From the NCBI RefSeq assembly GCF_011947265.1, contig NZ_JAATHD010000009.1, forward strand, positions 62,001-126,000: 64,000 bases of DNA, given 5' to 3'. This DNA comes from Paenibacillus sp. HB172176. GTDB lineage: Bacteria > Bacillota > Bacilli > Paenibacillales > Paenibacillaceae. The notes under the pieces were generated by a model that was not told the DNA's origin, searched no databases, and saw only the letters and a program-made list of their open reading frames with translations. The translations under genes and the position numbers were made by a program. This document shows positions 55,766-64,000 of this stretch, piece after piece; the stretch's first letter is position 1; each line of letters starts with the position of its first letter.

Positions 55766-57991
55766 CTACAATTTTGAACAACCGCTATTGAATTCAAGTC
55801 GATTCTCACCGCTGGCTTGACGATATTGAACAGGGCTGACGCCGAATTTCGCTTTGAATTTCGTCGCAAGATATTGGGAGCTTCGGAAGCCGCTGCGTTC
55901 GGCGATTCGTCCTATCGAATCATCTGTCAATACGAGCAGGCTAGCCGCTTTCTCCAGACGCTCGTTTGTCATATAATCGACAAACGTCATTTGAAGCTCA
56001 TCCTTAAATAATTTGCAGATGAATTGCTTGGAATAGGATGTCAGCTCCGTTAATTGGTCAAGCGAAATGTCTTCATGAATATTTTCTTGAATGTAGCCTT
56101 GGATGTCCGCCAGAATACGGGCTTTCCGCTCGTTTCGTTTCTCCGTTCTCCCAAGGACAAGCTCGGCGCTCTGCTCCCGAAGCTGCTCCATCGTCTCGGC
56201 TAATGTGAAGGGGAGACGCCGAAGCGTTCGCTCATTCTCCGACGAGCCGTCCTGCTCCGTCATGCGAACCTTGGCGATGCACAGCTTCAACTGCATCGTA
56301 ACCAGCTCGACCATTTCCATCGTATGACCGCTTGCGCGCAGCGCCGCTTCACCCGCCTCCAGAAATTGTCCAACCTCGGAGACCGAACCGCTGCGCAGCA
56401 ACAGCTCGAACGCTTCCAGGTTCACATCCGGATACACGGCTCGGCGATGCTGCACCTCTTCGAAACGCAGCACGGTGTTTCCCGGCTCCAGAAATCCATA
56501 TTTCGCCGCGGTTTGCGCTTCGACCGCAGCTCCCGGCAAATCCTCGCGTCTATCCGCCGCGCTTCCCATCCCCGCTCGATAACGTACGCTCGCGCCGGCT
56601 TCATGGGCGGCATGCTCGAGCGATCGGGCAATGGTCGATCGAAGCCGTTCTGGATCAAGCTCCGTCATCAGCACCCAGAACGCGGTCGTCTTCGTTAGCG
56701 TAATCCAATCGCCGCGCACCTCGGCTCCAGCCGGTTCCTGCTGCAACAGGGAGTAAAAGCGTTCGCTGTCAACGCCATCCAGCTCAATATAGACCGTTAC
56801 ATATTGATTCGCTTCCGGCAGCAGCAGCTCGTCATCCAAGGATTGAGCCGCCCCCGACAGCAAATTACGCCACTGCTTCTCCTTCCGCGCCTGCTGATAA
56901 GTGCGTTTCTGTTGATCCAGATAGCCGAGCGCGTGCTCGACAAAGCCCATCTCGTTCTGTTTGGAGCTTCGCTTGTTCAAGCCCGTCACCGTCCGAATCC
57001 GCTTCACAACATTAGAGTACGTGCTGTAAGCCTGGCGGGAAGCGGCAACGGAGATCAAGAGTCCGAACAGCAACAATACGAGCGCAATAACTCCGATATC
57101 ATACTTCATCCGCTGCGTCATCAGCAGGGAGGAATACTGCGGACGAATCAACGCATACTGCCAACCGAACAGGGAAGCGTCGGCGGGTGAAATTGTAACG
57201 ACCTCCTCCCCCAACTTCAAGGTTGTGCCTTGTTGCGCGCCAAGCTTGCCGTCCAGCCATTGCGCTGTAGCGGCGTCCACTTCCCCGGATTGCTCGACTG
57301 GTACGCCGTTCCGATCATAAATAATCATGCGTTCCTCATGTCCAAGCTGCTCGGCAGCTGCGGCAAATACTTTGGCGGCGTCGAGATCTACAATCATATA
57401 TCCCCTGATTTGCTTGCCCTTCGCGAGGAAGGGCAGCGTGTGTATATACGTTAACACCGTCGTTTGCTCATCAGAATCCTGATCTTCTGCCCGGACCGTT
57501 CGTGTATACCACTTATGCGGAACAATCGGCTCCTCGCCGCGCAGAAGCTCCGCCTGGGGGGAGGTATCCGGGGACACATGGTAATATTCATCGACAAGAA
57601 AATCATCCTTCTGAAAGTAGAAAGAGATATTATGAAGCAAAGGAAGAGTGAATGTAAGCGTTTTCAAACCTTGGGCAAATTGAGCCACCCGATAATAGCT
57701 CTCTCCTTTTCCGTGTTCCAGAAAAAAGGTAATATCATTTTCGACCTCTGGCCGAACTGTGCTTAACGCGCGATTGAGCACCGCAGCATGATAGCTTTCC
57801 AATGTATCCCGCTCCAGCTTTTGCTTGACAGAGGTTATTCTGGATTCACCGGTCATCCGAAGCTCCTCGGTCATCATCCGCCCGGTCTTCTCCAGCAGCA
57901 AGCCTCCGACGATCGCAATTAACAGAAGCATAACGGTCATATGTGTCAGCATCAGTCTTGCGAAATAGCTTCCTTTTAACTTGTTTAACAC
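55766..57991 (-). CDS. Membrane-bound AraC-family regulator with extracellular sensor
   Basis: A 741-residue one-component regulator: transmembrane helix at about 14-32, an extracellular Cache-like region, and a second helix (IGVIALVLLLFGLLISVAA, about 298-316). A long cytosolic region follows, then a C-terminal AraC double helix-turn-helix (SLDQLTELTSYSKQFICKLFKDE and SIGRIAERSGFRSSQYLATKFK). Proteins of this shape commonly sit next to Lpl-type transporters in Paenibacillus and control them directly, without a kinase. The transporter at 52109-55659 is the likely target. Confidence 0.9.
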   Translation of the reverse strand: MLNKLKGSYFARLMLTHMTVMLLLIAIVGGLLLEKTGRMMTEELRMTGESRITSVKQKLERDTLESYHAAVLNRALSTVRPEVENDITFFLEHGKGESYYRVAQFAQGLKTLTFTLPLLHNISFYFQKDDFLVDEYYHVSPDTSPQAELLRGEEPIVPHKWYTRTVRAEDQDSDEQTTVLTYIHTLPFLAKGKQIRGYMIVDLDAAKVFAAAAEQLGHEERMIIYDRNGVPVEQSGEVDAATAQWLDGKLGAQQGTTLKLGEEVVTISPADASLFGWQYALIRPQYSSLLMTQRMKYDIGVIALVLLLFGLLISVAASRQAYSTYSNVVKRIRTVTGLNKRSSKQNEMGFVEHALGYLDQQKRTYQQARKEKQWRNLLSGAAQSLDDELLLPEANQYVTVYIELDGVDSERFYSLLQQEPAGAEVRGDWITLTKTTAFWVLMTELDPERLRSTIARSLEHAAHEAGASVRYRAGMGSAADRREDLPGAAVEAQTAAKYGFLEPGNTVLRFEEVQHRRAVYPDVNLEAFELLLRSGSVSEVGQFLEAGEAALRASGHTMEMVELVTMQLKLCIAKVRMTEQDGSSENERTLRRLPFTLAETMEQLREQSAELVLGRTEKRNERKARILADIQGYIQENIHEDISLDQLTELTSYSKQFICKLFKDELQMTFVDYMTNERLEKAASLLVLTDDSIGRIAERSGFRSSQYLATKFKAKFGVSPVQYRQASGENRLEFNSGCSKL
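57653..57666 (+). promoter_or_regulatory. cre-like CcpA site inside the membrane AraC gene
   Basis: TGTAAGCGTTTTCA matches every position of TGWAANCGNTNWCA. It lies about 330 bp into the coding region of the regulator, where it could act as a transcription roadblock under glucose. Confidence 0.45.
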
Positions 57992-58144
57992 CTGCCATCA
58001 CCTTCCATTCTGATCTTCCTGCGCCGAACAGTAGTTTAAATGATTGTTTCCTGTACATACCTAGCCTTACTATAGCAATCCATTCCACCATTCTTCCATA
58101 ACAAAATGTGAATGGGATGTATAAAATCTGAATCCGGACGCGAG

Positions 58145-58930
58145 CTACAGCCGATAAGACAGTCTGAATGCGGAAGGATTCATTCCGACCTTGGAGCTGA
58201 AGACACGGCAGAAATACGAGCCTGATTCATACCCGCAGCGATCGGCGATCCACTCCAGCTTCTCGTCGGTCTCAAGCAGCAGCCTCTTCGCTTCCTCCAG
58301 GCGCAGCCGGGTGACGTAGCTTACGGGACTGACCCCGTAGGCTTCTTTGAAGCGACGGCTGAACAAGGAGGGATGCAGCTTCAGCTTGGCCGCTACCTGA
58401 CCCGCACTGATCGGCTCGAACGCATGAAGATGAAGCTCGCGAAGCGCCTGCTCCATAATAGGGTCATTCCTTTGCGTCCGCAAATCCGCTTGATAGCTCT
58501 CAAGCTCGCATAGCCAGAGCAGCTCCGGGACATATTGCCCGTAGATCGCTTTCCGCCTCATCGCTTCGGGATAATCGCCGTGATACAGCTCTCTCAAATA
58601 TCGAAGCGTCGAAGCGAGACGATTGACATCGCCGATCGACACCTTGCCTGACGGCAAGCTCTCTGCGCTGTCGTCCTCTTCGGATCGCCCGAGATGGATA
58701 TGATGAAACATGATTTCGCTTGTTGCCCTGCGCTTGAAGCATGTCTCTGCGGGACAGAAGACGAGGTCGCCGAATGCGGCCGAGCCGGTTTCTTCCCCAA
58801 TCTCGTATTCGAACCCGCCTTGCTCAACCGCAATCAGCGCGTCATGATCCAGCGTCTGCTCCGCAAATCGGAACGAAGGCTGCGGGCCGGCGTGCACATA
58901 ACCGATCGTCACATAACGGGACGCAAGCAT
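58145..58930 (-). CDS. AraC-family regulator with cupin-like N-terminus
   Basis: A 261-residue regulator. The ATG at 58930 has GGAGGG upstream, which decides it over a longer frame. The N-terminal half is a beta-rich ligand domain; the last 100 residues hold the AraC helix-turn-helix pair (GQVAAKLKLHPSLFSRRFKEAYG and WIADRCGYESGSYFCRVFSSKVG). It is divergent from the amidohydrolase-Rieske genes and may regulate them. It could equally belong to the neighbouring polysaccharide locus. Confidence 0.88.
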   Translation of the reverse strand: MLASRYVTIGYVHAGPQPSFRFAEQTLDHDALIAVEQGGFEYEIGEETGSAAFGDLVFCPAETCFKRRATSEIMFHHIHLGRSEEDDSAESLPSGKVSIGDVNRLASTLRYLRELYHGDYPEAMRRKAIYGQYVPELLWLCELESYQADLRTQRNDPIMEQALRELHLHAFEPISAGQVAAKLKLHPSLFSRRFKEAYGVSPVSYVTRLRLEEAKRLLLETDEKLEWIADRCGYESGSYFCRVFSSKVGMNPSAFRLSYRL

Positions 58931-58993
58931 AAGAACCCTCCTTTTCGTGGTGAGAAAAACGCCTGACGGCGTCCTTGGAAAGCAGCCACCCGC

Positions 58994-59181
58994 TCTAACG
59001 GACATTTGGTCTCCTTAAACTGCTTTTTTCGCTGCCTATTTGCTCTAACGGACATTTGGTCACCTTAGCGATCAAATCGAACGCATAGTCAACCCTATTC
59101 ATCCGCTAAGCGGATCAAATGTCCGTTAGAAATTCGAATAAGCAAAATCGAGCTTTTAAAGGTCGAAAATGTCCGTTATAG
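58994..59181. repeat. Nested palindrome element, CTAACGGACATTTG type (188 bp)
   Basis: The outer arm TCTAACGGACATTTGGTC (58994-59011) pairs with AAAATGTCCGTTATAGC near 59165-59181. The inner arm 59044-59070 pairs closely with 59104-59130 (ATCAAATGTCCGTTAGA). Arm offsets are 50 and about 51 bp. The element fills much of the 409-bp gap between the divergent AraC and amidohydrolase genes. Confidence 0.8.
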
Positions 59182-59339
59182 CTGAGGCAGACGAGTCCTC
59201 TTTGGGAAAGACTAAAGGTCCTGTCCCAAAAAATGTGGTCAAAAAAGTGAAAAACGAAAGTAAAGAATGTGTATGTCTTTATTCTTCTTCCCCTTCTACA
59301 ATTAACACAATCCTGCAAAAAATGAAAGGGAGTGTATGT

Positions 59340-60479
59340 ATGAAAGCTGTCGGAACAGCGCCGACCGGCGCTGCAAAGAAAACAAAGCGTTCCATTATCG
59401 ACACGGATATTCATCTTGGGGCGGTTGGCGAGGAGGTTCTGCCGTATCTGCCCCGCGTTTATCGGGAACAGATTCAGACCTTCGGCTGGCGATTGCCAAG
59501 CCAGAACGCGATGTATCTGAACGGCGCGGCCCATGGCGTCAAGCAAGACGAGAAGCTGCCGCGGGACAACGGCTCCGAGGGTTTAATCGCTTATTTCGCC
59601 GAGAACCATCTGGACAAATACAATATTGAGCACGCCATTCTTACAGGCACGGGCAACTACGCCGCGCAAACGACGCCGGATTGCGATTATGCGGCTGCTC
59701 TCTGCGCCGCCTATAACGACTATGGCATCGAGCGCATGATTGCGAGGGATTCGCGCATCAAAAGCTCAATCATGATCCCCAAGCAAGATCCGTTGCTCGC
59801 CGCCAAGGAAATCGATCGCGTCGGCTCCCATCCCGGCATGGTGCAGGTCATCGTATCGAACGGCGCGGAGAAGCCGTACGGCCATCGCTTCTATCATCCG
59901 ATCTACGAGGCATGCGTTCGGAACGGCATTCCGTTTGCCATTCATGTCAGCATGGAGGGCATCGGCGTCAACAATCCGCCGACCGGCGCGGGACATGTCA
60001 ACCACTACATTGAATACAGAGCCGCGCGCACGCAAATCATGATGGCTCACCTTGCCAGCCTCATCTTCGAGGGCGTCTTCTCCAAATTCCCTGAGCTGAA
60101 GGTCGTTATGATCGAGGCCGGCATGCTCTGGATCGCTCCTTATCTGTGGCGGCTGGATCAAGACTGGAAAGCGCTTCGAAGCCAGACGCCTTGGGTGAAG
60201 GAAGCGCCGAGTGAATATTATCGCAAGCATTTCCGGGTCACGTCCCAGCCGATAGAGCTTCCCCCTTCGCAGGCGCTGTTCGCGCCGATGATGGAGGCGA
60301 TTCACGCCGAGCACAACCTGATGTTCGCCTCGGATTATCCGCATTGGGATTTCGATTCCCCGACGCTTGCCTTTCCGAAGATGGACCATGAGGTGTGGGA
60401 CCGCATCTTCTACCAAAATGCCGCGGAGCTGTACGGACTGCCGCAGCGTAAGCAGGACCGGGAAGCGGAGGAGGATTAG
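59340..60479 (+). CDS. Amidohydrolase-2 family metal-dependent hydrolase/decarboxylase
   Basis: A 379-residue enzyme of the ACMSD-like amidohydrolase-2 family. It has the N-terminal D-x-H (D23 and H25 in DTDIHLG), a His in PFAIHVSMEG, another in MMAHLASLIFEG, and the C-terminal Asp in LMFASDYPHWD. The ATG at 59340 has AAAGGGAG seven bases upstream; the open frame starts further left but without a better site. Members hydrolyse or decarboxylate ring compounds, with substrate unknown here. The Rieske gene starts two bases after its stop, so the two products probably act on one compound. Confidence 0.9.
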   Translation: MKAVGTAPTGAAKKTKRSIIDTDIHLGAVGEEVLPYLPRVYREQIQTFGWRLPSQNAMYLNGAAHGVKQDEKLPRDNGSEGLIAYFAENHLDKYNIEHAILTGTGNYAAQTTPDCDYAAALCAAYNDYGIERMIARDSRIKSSIMIPKQDPLLAAKEIDRVGSHPGMVQVIVSNGAEKPYGHRFYHPIYEACVRNGIPFAIHVSMEGIGVNNPPTGAGHVNHYIEYRAARTQIMMAHLASLIFEGVFSKFPELKVVMIEAGMLWIAPYLWRLDQDWKALRSQTPWVKEAPSEYYRKHFRVTSQPIELPPSQALFAPMMEAIHAEHNLMFASDYPHWDFDSPTLAFPKMDHEVWDRIFYQNAAELYGLPQRKQDREAEED

Positions 60480-60480
60480 G

Positions 60481-60852
60481 ATGACGCGATATTTGGTCGG
60501 AAATGTGAGTGAATTTGAGGATGGACAGAAGAAGATCATTGCTGTCGGAGGGAAGAGCGTAGGTATTTACGAAATAGGCGGTCAGTTGCACGCCATCCGC
60601 AATCTCTGCCCGCATCAAGGCGCGGAGCTGTGCCGGGGAGTGACGGCGGCTTGGGTCGACTCCTCCGGTCCGGGCGATTTCCGGTTCGAGCGGGAGGGAG
60701 AAATCGTTCGCTGTCCTTGGCATCAATGGGAATTCGATATCAGGACCGGCTGTATGGTCGTCGATCCGGCCACGCGCACCATGACATACGGCGTCACAGT
60801 CGAACGGTACGATGTGACCGTCGAAGAGGAGCAAGTGTTTGTGCATATGTAG
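60481..60852 (+). CDS. Rieske [2Fe-2S] ferredoxin-like protein
   Basis: A 123-residue soluble protein with both Rieske cluster motifs, C43-x-H45 (NLCPHQGAEL) and C78-x-x-H81 (RCPWHQWEF). It has the size of oxygenase-associated ferredoxins or NirD-like proteins. GGAGG lies eight bases before the ATG, inside the end of the amidohydrolase gene. A stand-alone Rieske protein would pass electrons to an oxygenase, but no oxygenase gene is present in the window. Confidence 0.92.
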   Translation: MTRYLVGNVSEFEDGQKKIIAVGGKSVGIYEIGGQLHAIRNLCPHQGAELCRGVTAAWVDSSGPGDFRFEREGEIVRCPWHQWEFDIRTGCMVVDPATRTMTYGVTVERYDVTVEEEQVFVHM

Positions 60853-60878
60853 CGGCTGCGTGGCAAAGACACAAGAAG

Positions 60879-60922
60879 AACAATGGCTATCCAGAGCAGT
60901 CATCATTCCAGATAGCCATTGT
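60879..60922. terminator. Hairpin terminator between convergent genes
   Basis: ACAATGGCTATC pairs perfectly with GATAGCCATTGT around a 19-base loop. Minus-strand sequence after it is T-rich (TTCTTCTTGTGTCTT), so it serves the SLH gene and probably also the Rieske gene. Confidence 0.75.
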
Positions 60923-60950
60923 CAATCTTCAATAACGAAGCCGGAATGAC

Positions 60951-63900
60951 TTATAATTTGCTATAAATCTGATAGAGGAGCAGAGCAGCTTCCGCTCTTG
61001 TTGCATACATGGAAGACGACACACGACCTCCATCCCCGCTCAAGTCAGTCATTCCGATCGCATTCCAGGCACGATCAGCCATCACGCTCATATCTTTCCA
61101 GGTTATTGGACTTTGCGGCTCAAATCGATTGCCTCCGGTTCCGGAGATAATTCCCAAGGCCCTTCCAATACCCAGCGCTTCATAATAATAGTCTCCTGCC
61201 TGCGTGTCATTAAAATTACGACTCCAGTCCTCCGATTTAAGCTGGAGCGTTCTAGCGAGAAGCACCATAAAGTCGGCGCGAGTCATATAAGACGCAGGAG
61301 AGAACGCACCGTTGCCGCTTCCATTAATGATTCCTCTGGAAGCCAAGACTTCAATATCATGCCTCACCCAATCAAATCCGGCTAAATCATTAAAGCTATT
61401 CCTTGAATATCCGATCGTGAAGCGACTGGATTGATGAAATGAAAATTCGGCTGCTTGAAGTTCTAACGCATAGTGACCGCCAGGGATCGGAATCCCATGG
61501 CCGGAGTCGTTCAATTCATACACAACGATAAATTCAGGGTCGACCTTCTCATCCTGTGTAAGAGTATAGGGTATCGCGATCCTGAGCCTTGTATCTAAAG
61601 CGCTCAAATCAACTTTCTCTCCATCGATACGCATTGTTAGTTCAATAATGGGGTGATTCCTGAACCTTTGTACGTCTTCTTCATCTGCGAAGGCTTTGTC
61701 TACTGGTATAGAAGCAATGCGAATTAACAATTGATCAGCCTGCAAAAGCTTGCCCCACTCTGAAAACGCGCGAGCTGGAATGACAATAGAAGCGAAGCTG
61801 GTTTTTAATTTCAATTCTGGAATCGGACCATCCATGCTCGCAAATAGTGACGCTGGAAGCTCAATTTCGTATCCTGTAGCGCTCTTATTCTCTGAAATAA
61901 CAATGCTTATCGGTCCAGCGTTAGCCGCAGCTTGCTTCCATGCCTTTTGAACAATCGCCTTGTCGATATGGACTCCAGCAATTCCGGTCAGAGGATTGAC
62001 CTGCGGCTCCTCCAGCCCATGAATAACTCCTGATTCTACGATTATGTCATTATTGTCCGAAGCGCTGGGACTTTCCGAATTGCCGGATTCCGAAGGCTCA
62101 TTCAGGCCTCCCGTATCATTCTGTTCCCCTCCTCCCGCGGACTTCATGGTCTGAACAAGAAGACTCGGGCCATCCGTGCTGCATTGTCCTGCCGCATCGC
62201 AGGCTTGAAGCGTGAACTCATATATCGTATCGGCCTGCAGCCCGTTCGCTTCAAAGCTCAATGCATCTCCAGCCGTCTCTCCAACTAACACGCCATTGTT
62301 GTAGATCTTATACTTCGAAACGCCAAATAAGTCAGAAGCGGCATACCAGCTTAATTTGACACGTTTTGAGCTAATGTTCTCCGCAGAGGCGCTCAGCTTG
62401 CTTCCGCCAAGCCATATTGGAGGCTTAGTGTCCATCTCTTGAAGCAAGGGCTCCGTCTGCTGCAAATCGGCAATGGAATTACTCGCAGGCAAATGGACAG
62501 TTACTCCATGAATAGCAACAAACCTATTATCCTGTATACTCAAGGCCGATAGAACGCTGGATTCGGCATCAATGCCGTTCCACACGGAACCATTCACAAT
62601 ATTGTCTGCAAGAACAACGCTTCCTCCTGCCAAATTAGACAGTGTAATGGCCCCTTTGTAGTACGTGTGAGTGCCATTATTGCTGTTGACCATTCGATTG
62701 CCGCGCACCTCCTGGATATCAGAGGGAAACGGATTCTGCGCTTTGTACAGTAGAATACCCGGCAAATACGTATCTTCGATGGCATTGTCGGCAATAAGGA
62801 CCTGCGTACCGCTGGTGCTGGCAATTCCGGCTCCCGAGAGCGTGCCCGAAATGCGATTGCCCCTGATTCGAATATATTGATTCTCCCTTTCAATGCTTCC
62901 GGCGAAAGTGACAAGCACTGCATGATCGCGGCTCTGCACGATATCATTCCCTTCAACAAACACCTGTCTGCTAGCTGCGATTTCAATGCCGGACATTCCG
63001 GCAAAATTAATATGATTATGATGAATATGCACCATGCGGGAGGAATCGATCAGCACCCCGGCACCGCCAGAACGATTAATCGTTACATTTCTCACCTCCA
63101 CATTCTCGCTTCCCGATATATCCAGAAGCGCGCGATTATGTCGCAGTTGAGGTTGATTGGCAAGCTCCAGAGTCAAGCTGTCGAGGACAACGTTCTGTAC
63201 ATTCAATAATCGAAGCCCCTGATGATCGGCGCTTGAAAATTGCAGTACACTGTCGCTGCCCGCTCCTTCTATTCGAATGCCTTGCCTGCCTTCAATTAGC
63301 CAGTGGTGACCAATCCTGGTGAGCGAATCATCCTCCGTATTCGGAAGAGGCTCCAACAGATACGTGCCAGCCGGCACCTTCAACGTTCCTCCGCCCGATG
63401 GAATAGCGGCAACCGCTTCATTGAACGCTTCAAGATCGTTGCTTAGCCCATCGCCCGTCGCACCAAAATCCTTTACATTAACAATAATATTCTCCGGAAC
63501 GGCTATCTCCGGCAATTCCTCCCACCCCGATTCATCTGCCTGCATCCTGACCGACTTGTAGACATCCGAATACAGCTCCGAGCCGTCTTGAGGCGTTTGC
63601 TCGAACCCGCCGGTTTCGCCTGTGACGACAGCTTGATCAGAGATCAGGGGCGGGCTGGACAGCAAATTATCGGACGAAAGCATATTCGTAGCCATCGCGC
63701 CCGCCGTGAATTCAATGCTCTCGTTTCCATTGCTGAGCACCTCGTTGCCGCTCAGCTCCAAGCCGTCTACACTGCTTTTATCCCCAAGGAGGATGCCCGA
63801 TTTCCCATTGCCGATGATTTCATTATCTGCAATTCGCAATTGGTCAATCTCACTGGCTGTCGCAAAGCCGAAGGAAATCCCGTTGGAGGCCGATCCGAAT

Positions 63901-64000
63901 ATCCGATTTCCCGAAAGCTCCCCATTCGTGAGATTATTAATGAATGCAATTGCGCCGCCATGTTGAAAGCCCTCCAGACGATTATCCGGACGGTCGCTCA
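60951..64000 (-). CDS. S-layer-anchored beta-helix protein (5' end beyond window)
   Basis: The frame is open to the right edge (1016 codons visible), so the N-terminus lies outside; an internal TTG at 63839 is not the start. The visible protein begins inside a parallel beta-helix (NRIFGSASNGISFGFATASE). A Pectate_lyase_3-type start follows (NVKDFGATGDGLSNDLEAFNEAVAAI), then a second beta-helix, a fibronectin III domain (DLFGVSKYKIYNNGVLVGETAG), an Asn/Ser-rich linker and a mixed domain. Two full SLH motifs and a third, divergent one end the protein. It is probably a surface polysaccharide lyase or binding protein. Confidence 0.9.
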   Translation of the reverse strand, partial: SDRPDNRLEGFQHGGAIAFINNLTNGELSGNRIFGSASNGISFGFATASEIDQLRIADNEIIGNGKSGILLGDKSSVDGLELSGNEVLSNGNESIEFTAGAMATNMLSSDNLLSSPPLISDQAVVTGETGGFEQTPQDGSELYSDVYKSVRMQADESGWEELPEIAVPENIIVNVKDFGATGDGLSNDLEAFNEAVAAIPSGGGTLKVPAGTYLLEPLPNTEDDSLTRIGHHWLIEGRQGIRIEGAGSDSVLQFSSADHQGLRLLNVQNVVLDSLTLELANQPQLRHNRALLDISGSENVEVRNVTINRSGGAGVLIDSSRMVHIHHNHINFAGMSGIEIAASRQVFVEGNDIVQSRDHAVLVTFAGSIERENQYIRIRGNRISGTLSGAGIASTSGTQVLIADNAIEDTYLPGILLYKAQNPFPSDIQEVRGNRMVNSNNGTHTYYKGAITLSNLAGGSVVLADNIVNGSVWNGIDAESSVLSALSIQDNRFVAIHGVTVHLPASNSIADLQQTEPLLQEMDTKPPIWLGGSKLSASAENISSKRVKLSWYAASDLFGVSKYKIYNNGVLVGETAGDALSFEANGLQADTIYEFTLQACDAAGQCSTDGPSLLVQTMKSAGGGEQNDTGGLNEPSESGNSESPSASDNNDIIVESGVIHGLEEPQVNPLTGIAGVHIDKAIVQKAWKQAAANAGPISIVISENKSATGYEIELPASLFASMDGPIPELKLKTSFASIVIPARAFSEWGKLLQADQLLIRIASIPVDKAFADEEDVQRFRNHPIIELTMRIDGEKVDLSALDTRLRIAIPYTLTQDEKVDPEFIVVYELNDSGHGIPIPGGHYALELQAAEFSFHQSSRFTIGYSRNSFNDLAGFDWVRHDIEVLASRGIINGSGNGAFSPASYMTRADFMVLLARTLQLKSEDWSRNFNDTQAGDYYYEALGIGRALGIISGTGGNRFEPQSPITWKDMSVMADRAWNAIGMTDLSGDGGRVSSSMYATRAEAALLLYQIYSKL

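Noticed and set aside
55758-55771. cre-like TGAAAGCGCTACAA near the LplB promoter
   Set aside because: Two mismatches in conserved half-site positions make it too weak to list.

Overview
The window looks like chromosomal DNA of a spore-forming, polysaccharide-degrading Paenibacillaceae bacterium (Paenibacillus or Cohnella type). This rests on gene content: Lpl-type sugar ABC transporters beside YesM/YesN-type two-component systems, SLH-anchored surface proteins, large secreted glycan-acting enzymes, a SleB spore-cortex hydrolase and moderately high GC. No rRNA, tRNA, phage, IS transposase or CRISPR array was found.

Layout. (1) 1-3343, minus: nos accessory genes (YtkA-like lipoprotein, nosD, nosL, nosY, start of nosF); nosZ is not in view. 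(2) 3537-7425: glycine-betaine importer opuAA-AB-AC with a divergent GbsR-type regulator. (3) 7459-7987: 51-bp-period array of 11 palindromic cores. (4) 8496-19498, minus: mannoside-use cluster of two ABC permeases, sensor kinase, AraC-type response regulator, binding protein, GH43-like protein and GH38 alpha-mannosidase. (5) 19499-20593: gap with a nested palindrome and a second 51-bp array. (6) 20594-22826: SleB-type hydrolase, then a lower-GC TetR-SMR efflux module. (7) 22952-28851, minus: sugar-binding lipoprotein and a large clan GH-A-like glycosidase. (8) 29170-36903, minus: NHL/SLH surface protein with a double-kinase hybrid sensor and a SARP-type response regulator. (9) 37043-43790: two Lpl permeases, an AT-rich island with two unrecognised genes, and a YesMN pair. 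(10) 44095-46655: VOC protein, then a DUF559-like/winged-helix protein between two 186-bp nested palindromes. (11) 46812-57991, minus: second polysaccharide locus (membrane AraC regulator, two permeases, binding protein, 1718-residue beta-helix/SGNH protein). (12) 58145-60852: AraC regulator divergent from an amidohydrolase-Rieske pair. (13) 60951-64000: beta-helix/SLH protein running off the right edge.

How it fits together. Most of the window senses, imports and degrades plant or microbial glycans. The binding protein at 27214-28851 and the permeases at 37043-39003 appear to be one transporter split by an intervening cluster: about 79 bp upstream of each is the same at 72 positions. Two sites matching the CcpA cre consensus lie inside glycan-related genes.

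The most unusual signal is intergenic. Two 51-bp arrays share a core and an adjacent 13-mer. Four a-b-b'-a' nested palindromes of 174-188 bp, with three different arm sequences, space their arms by the same 49-51 bp, about five helical turns.
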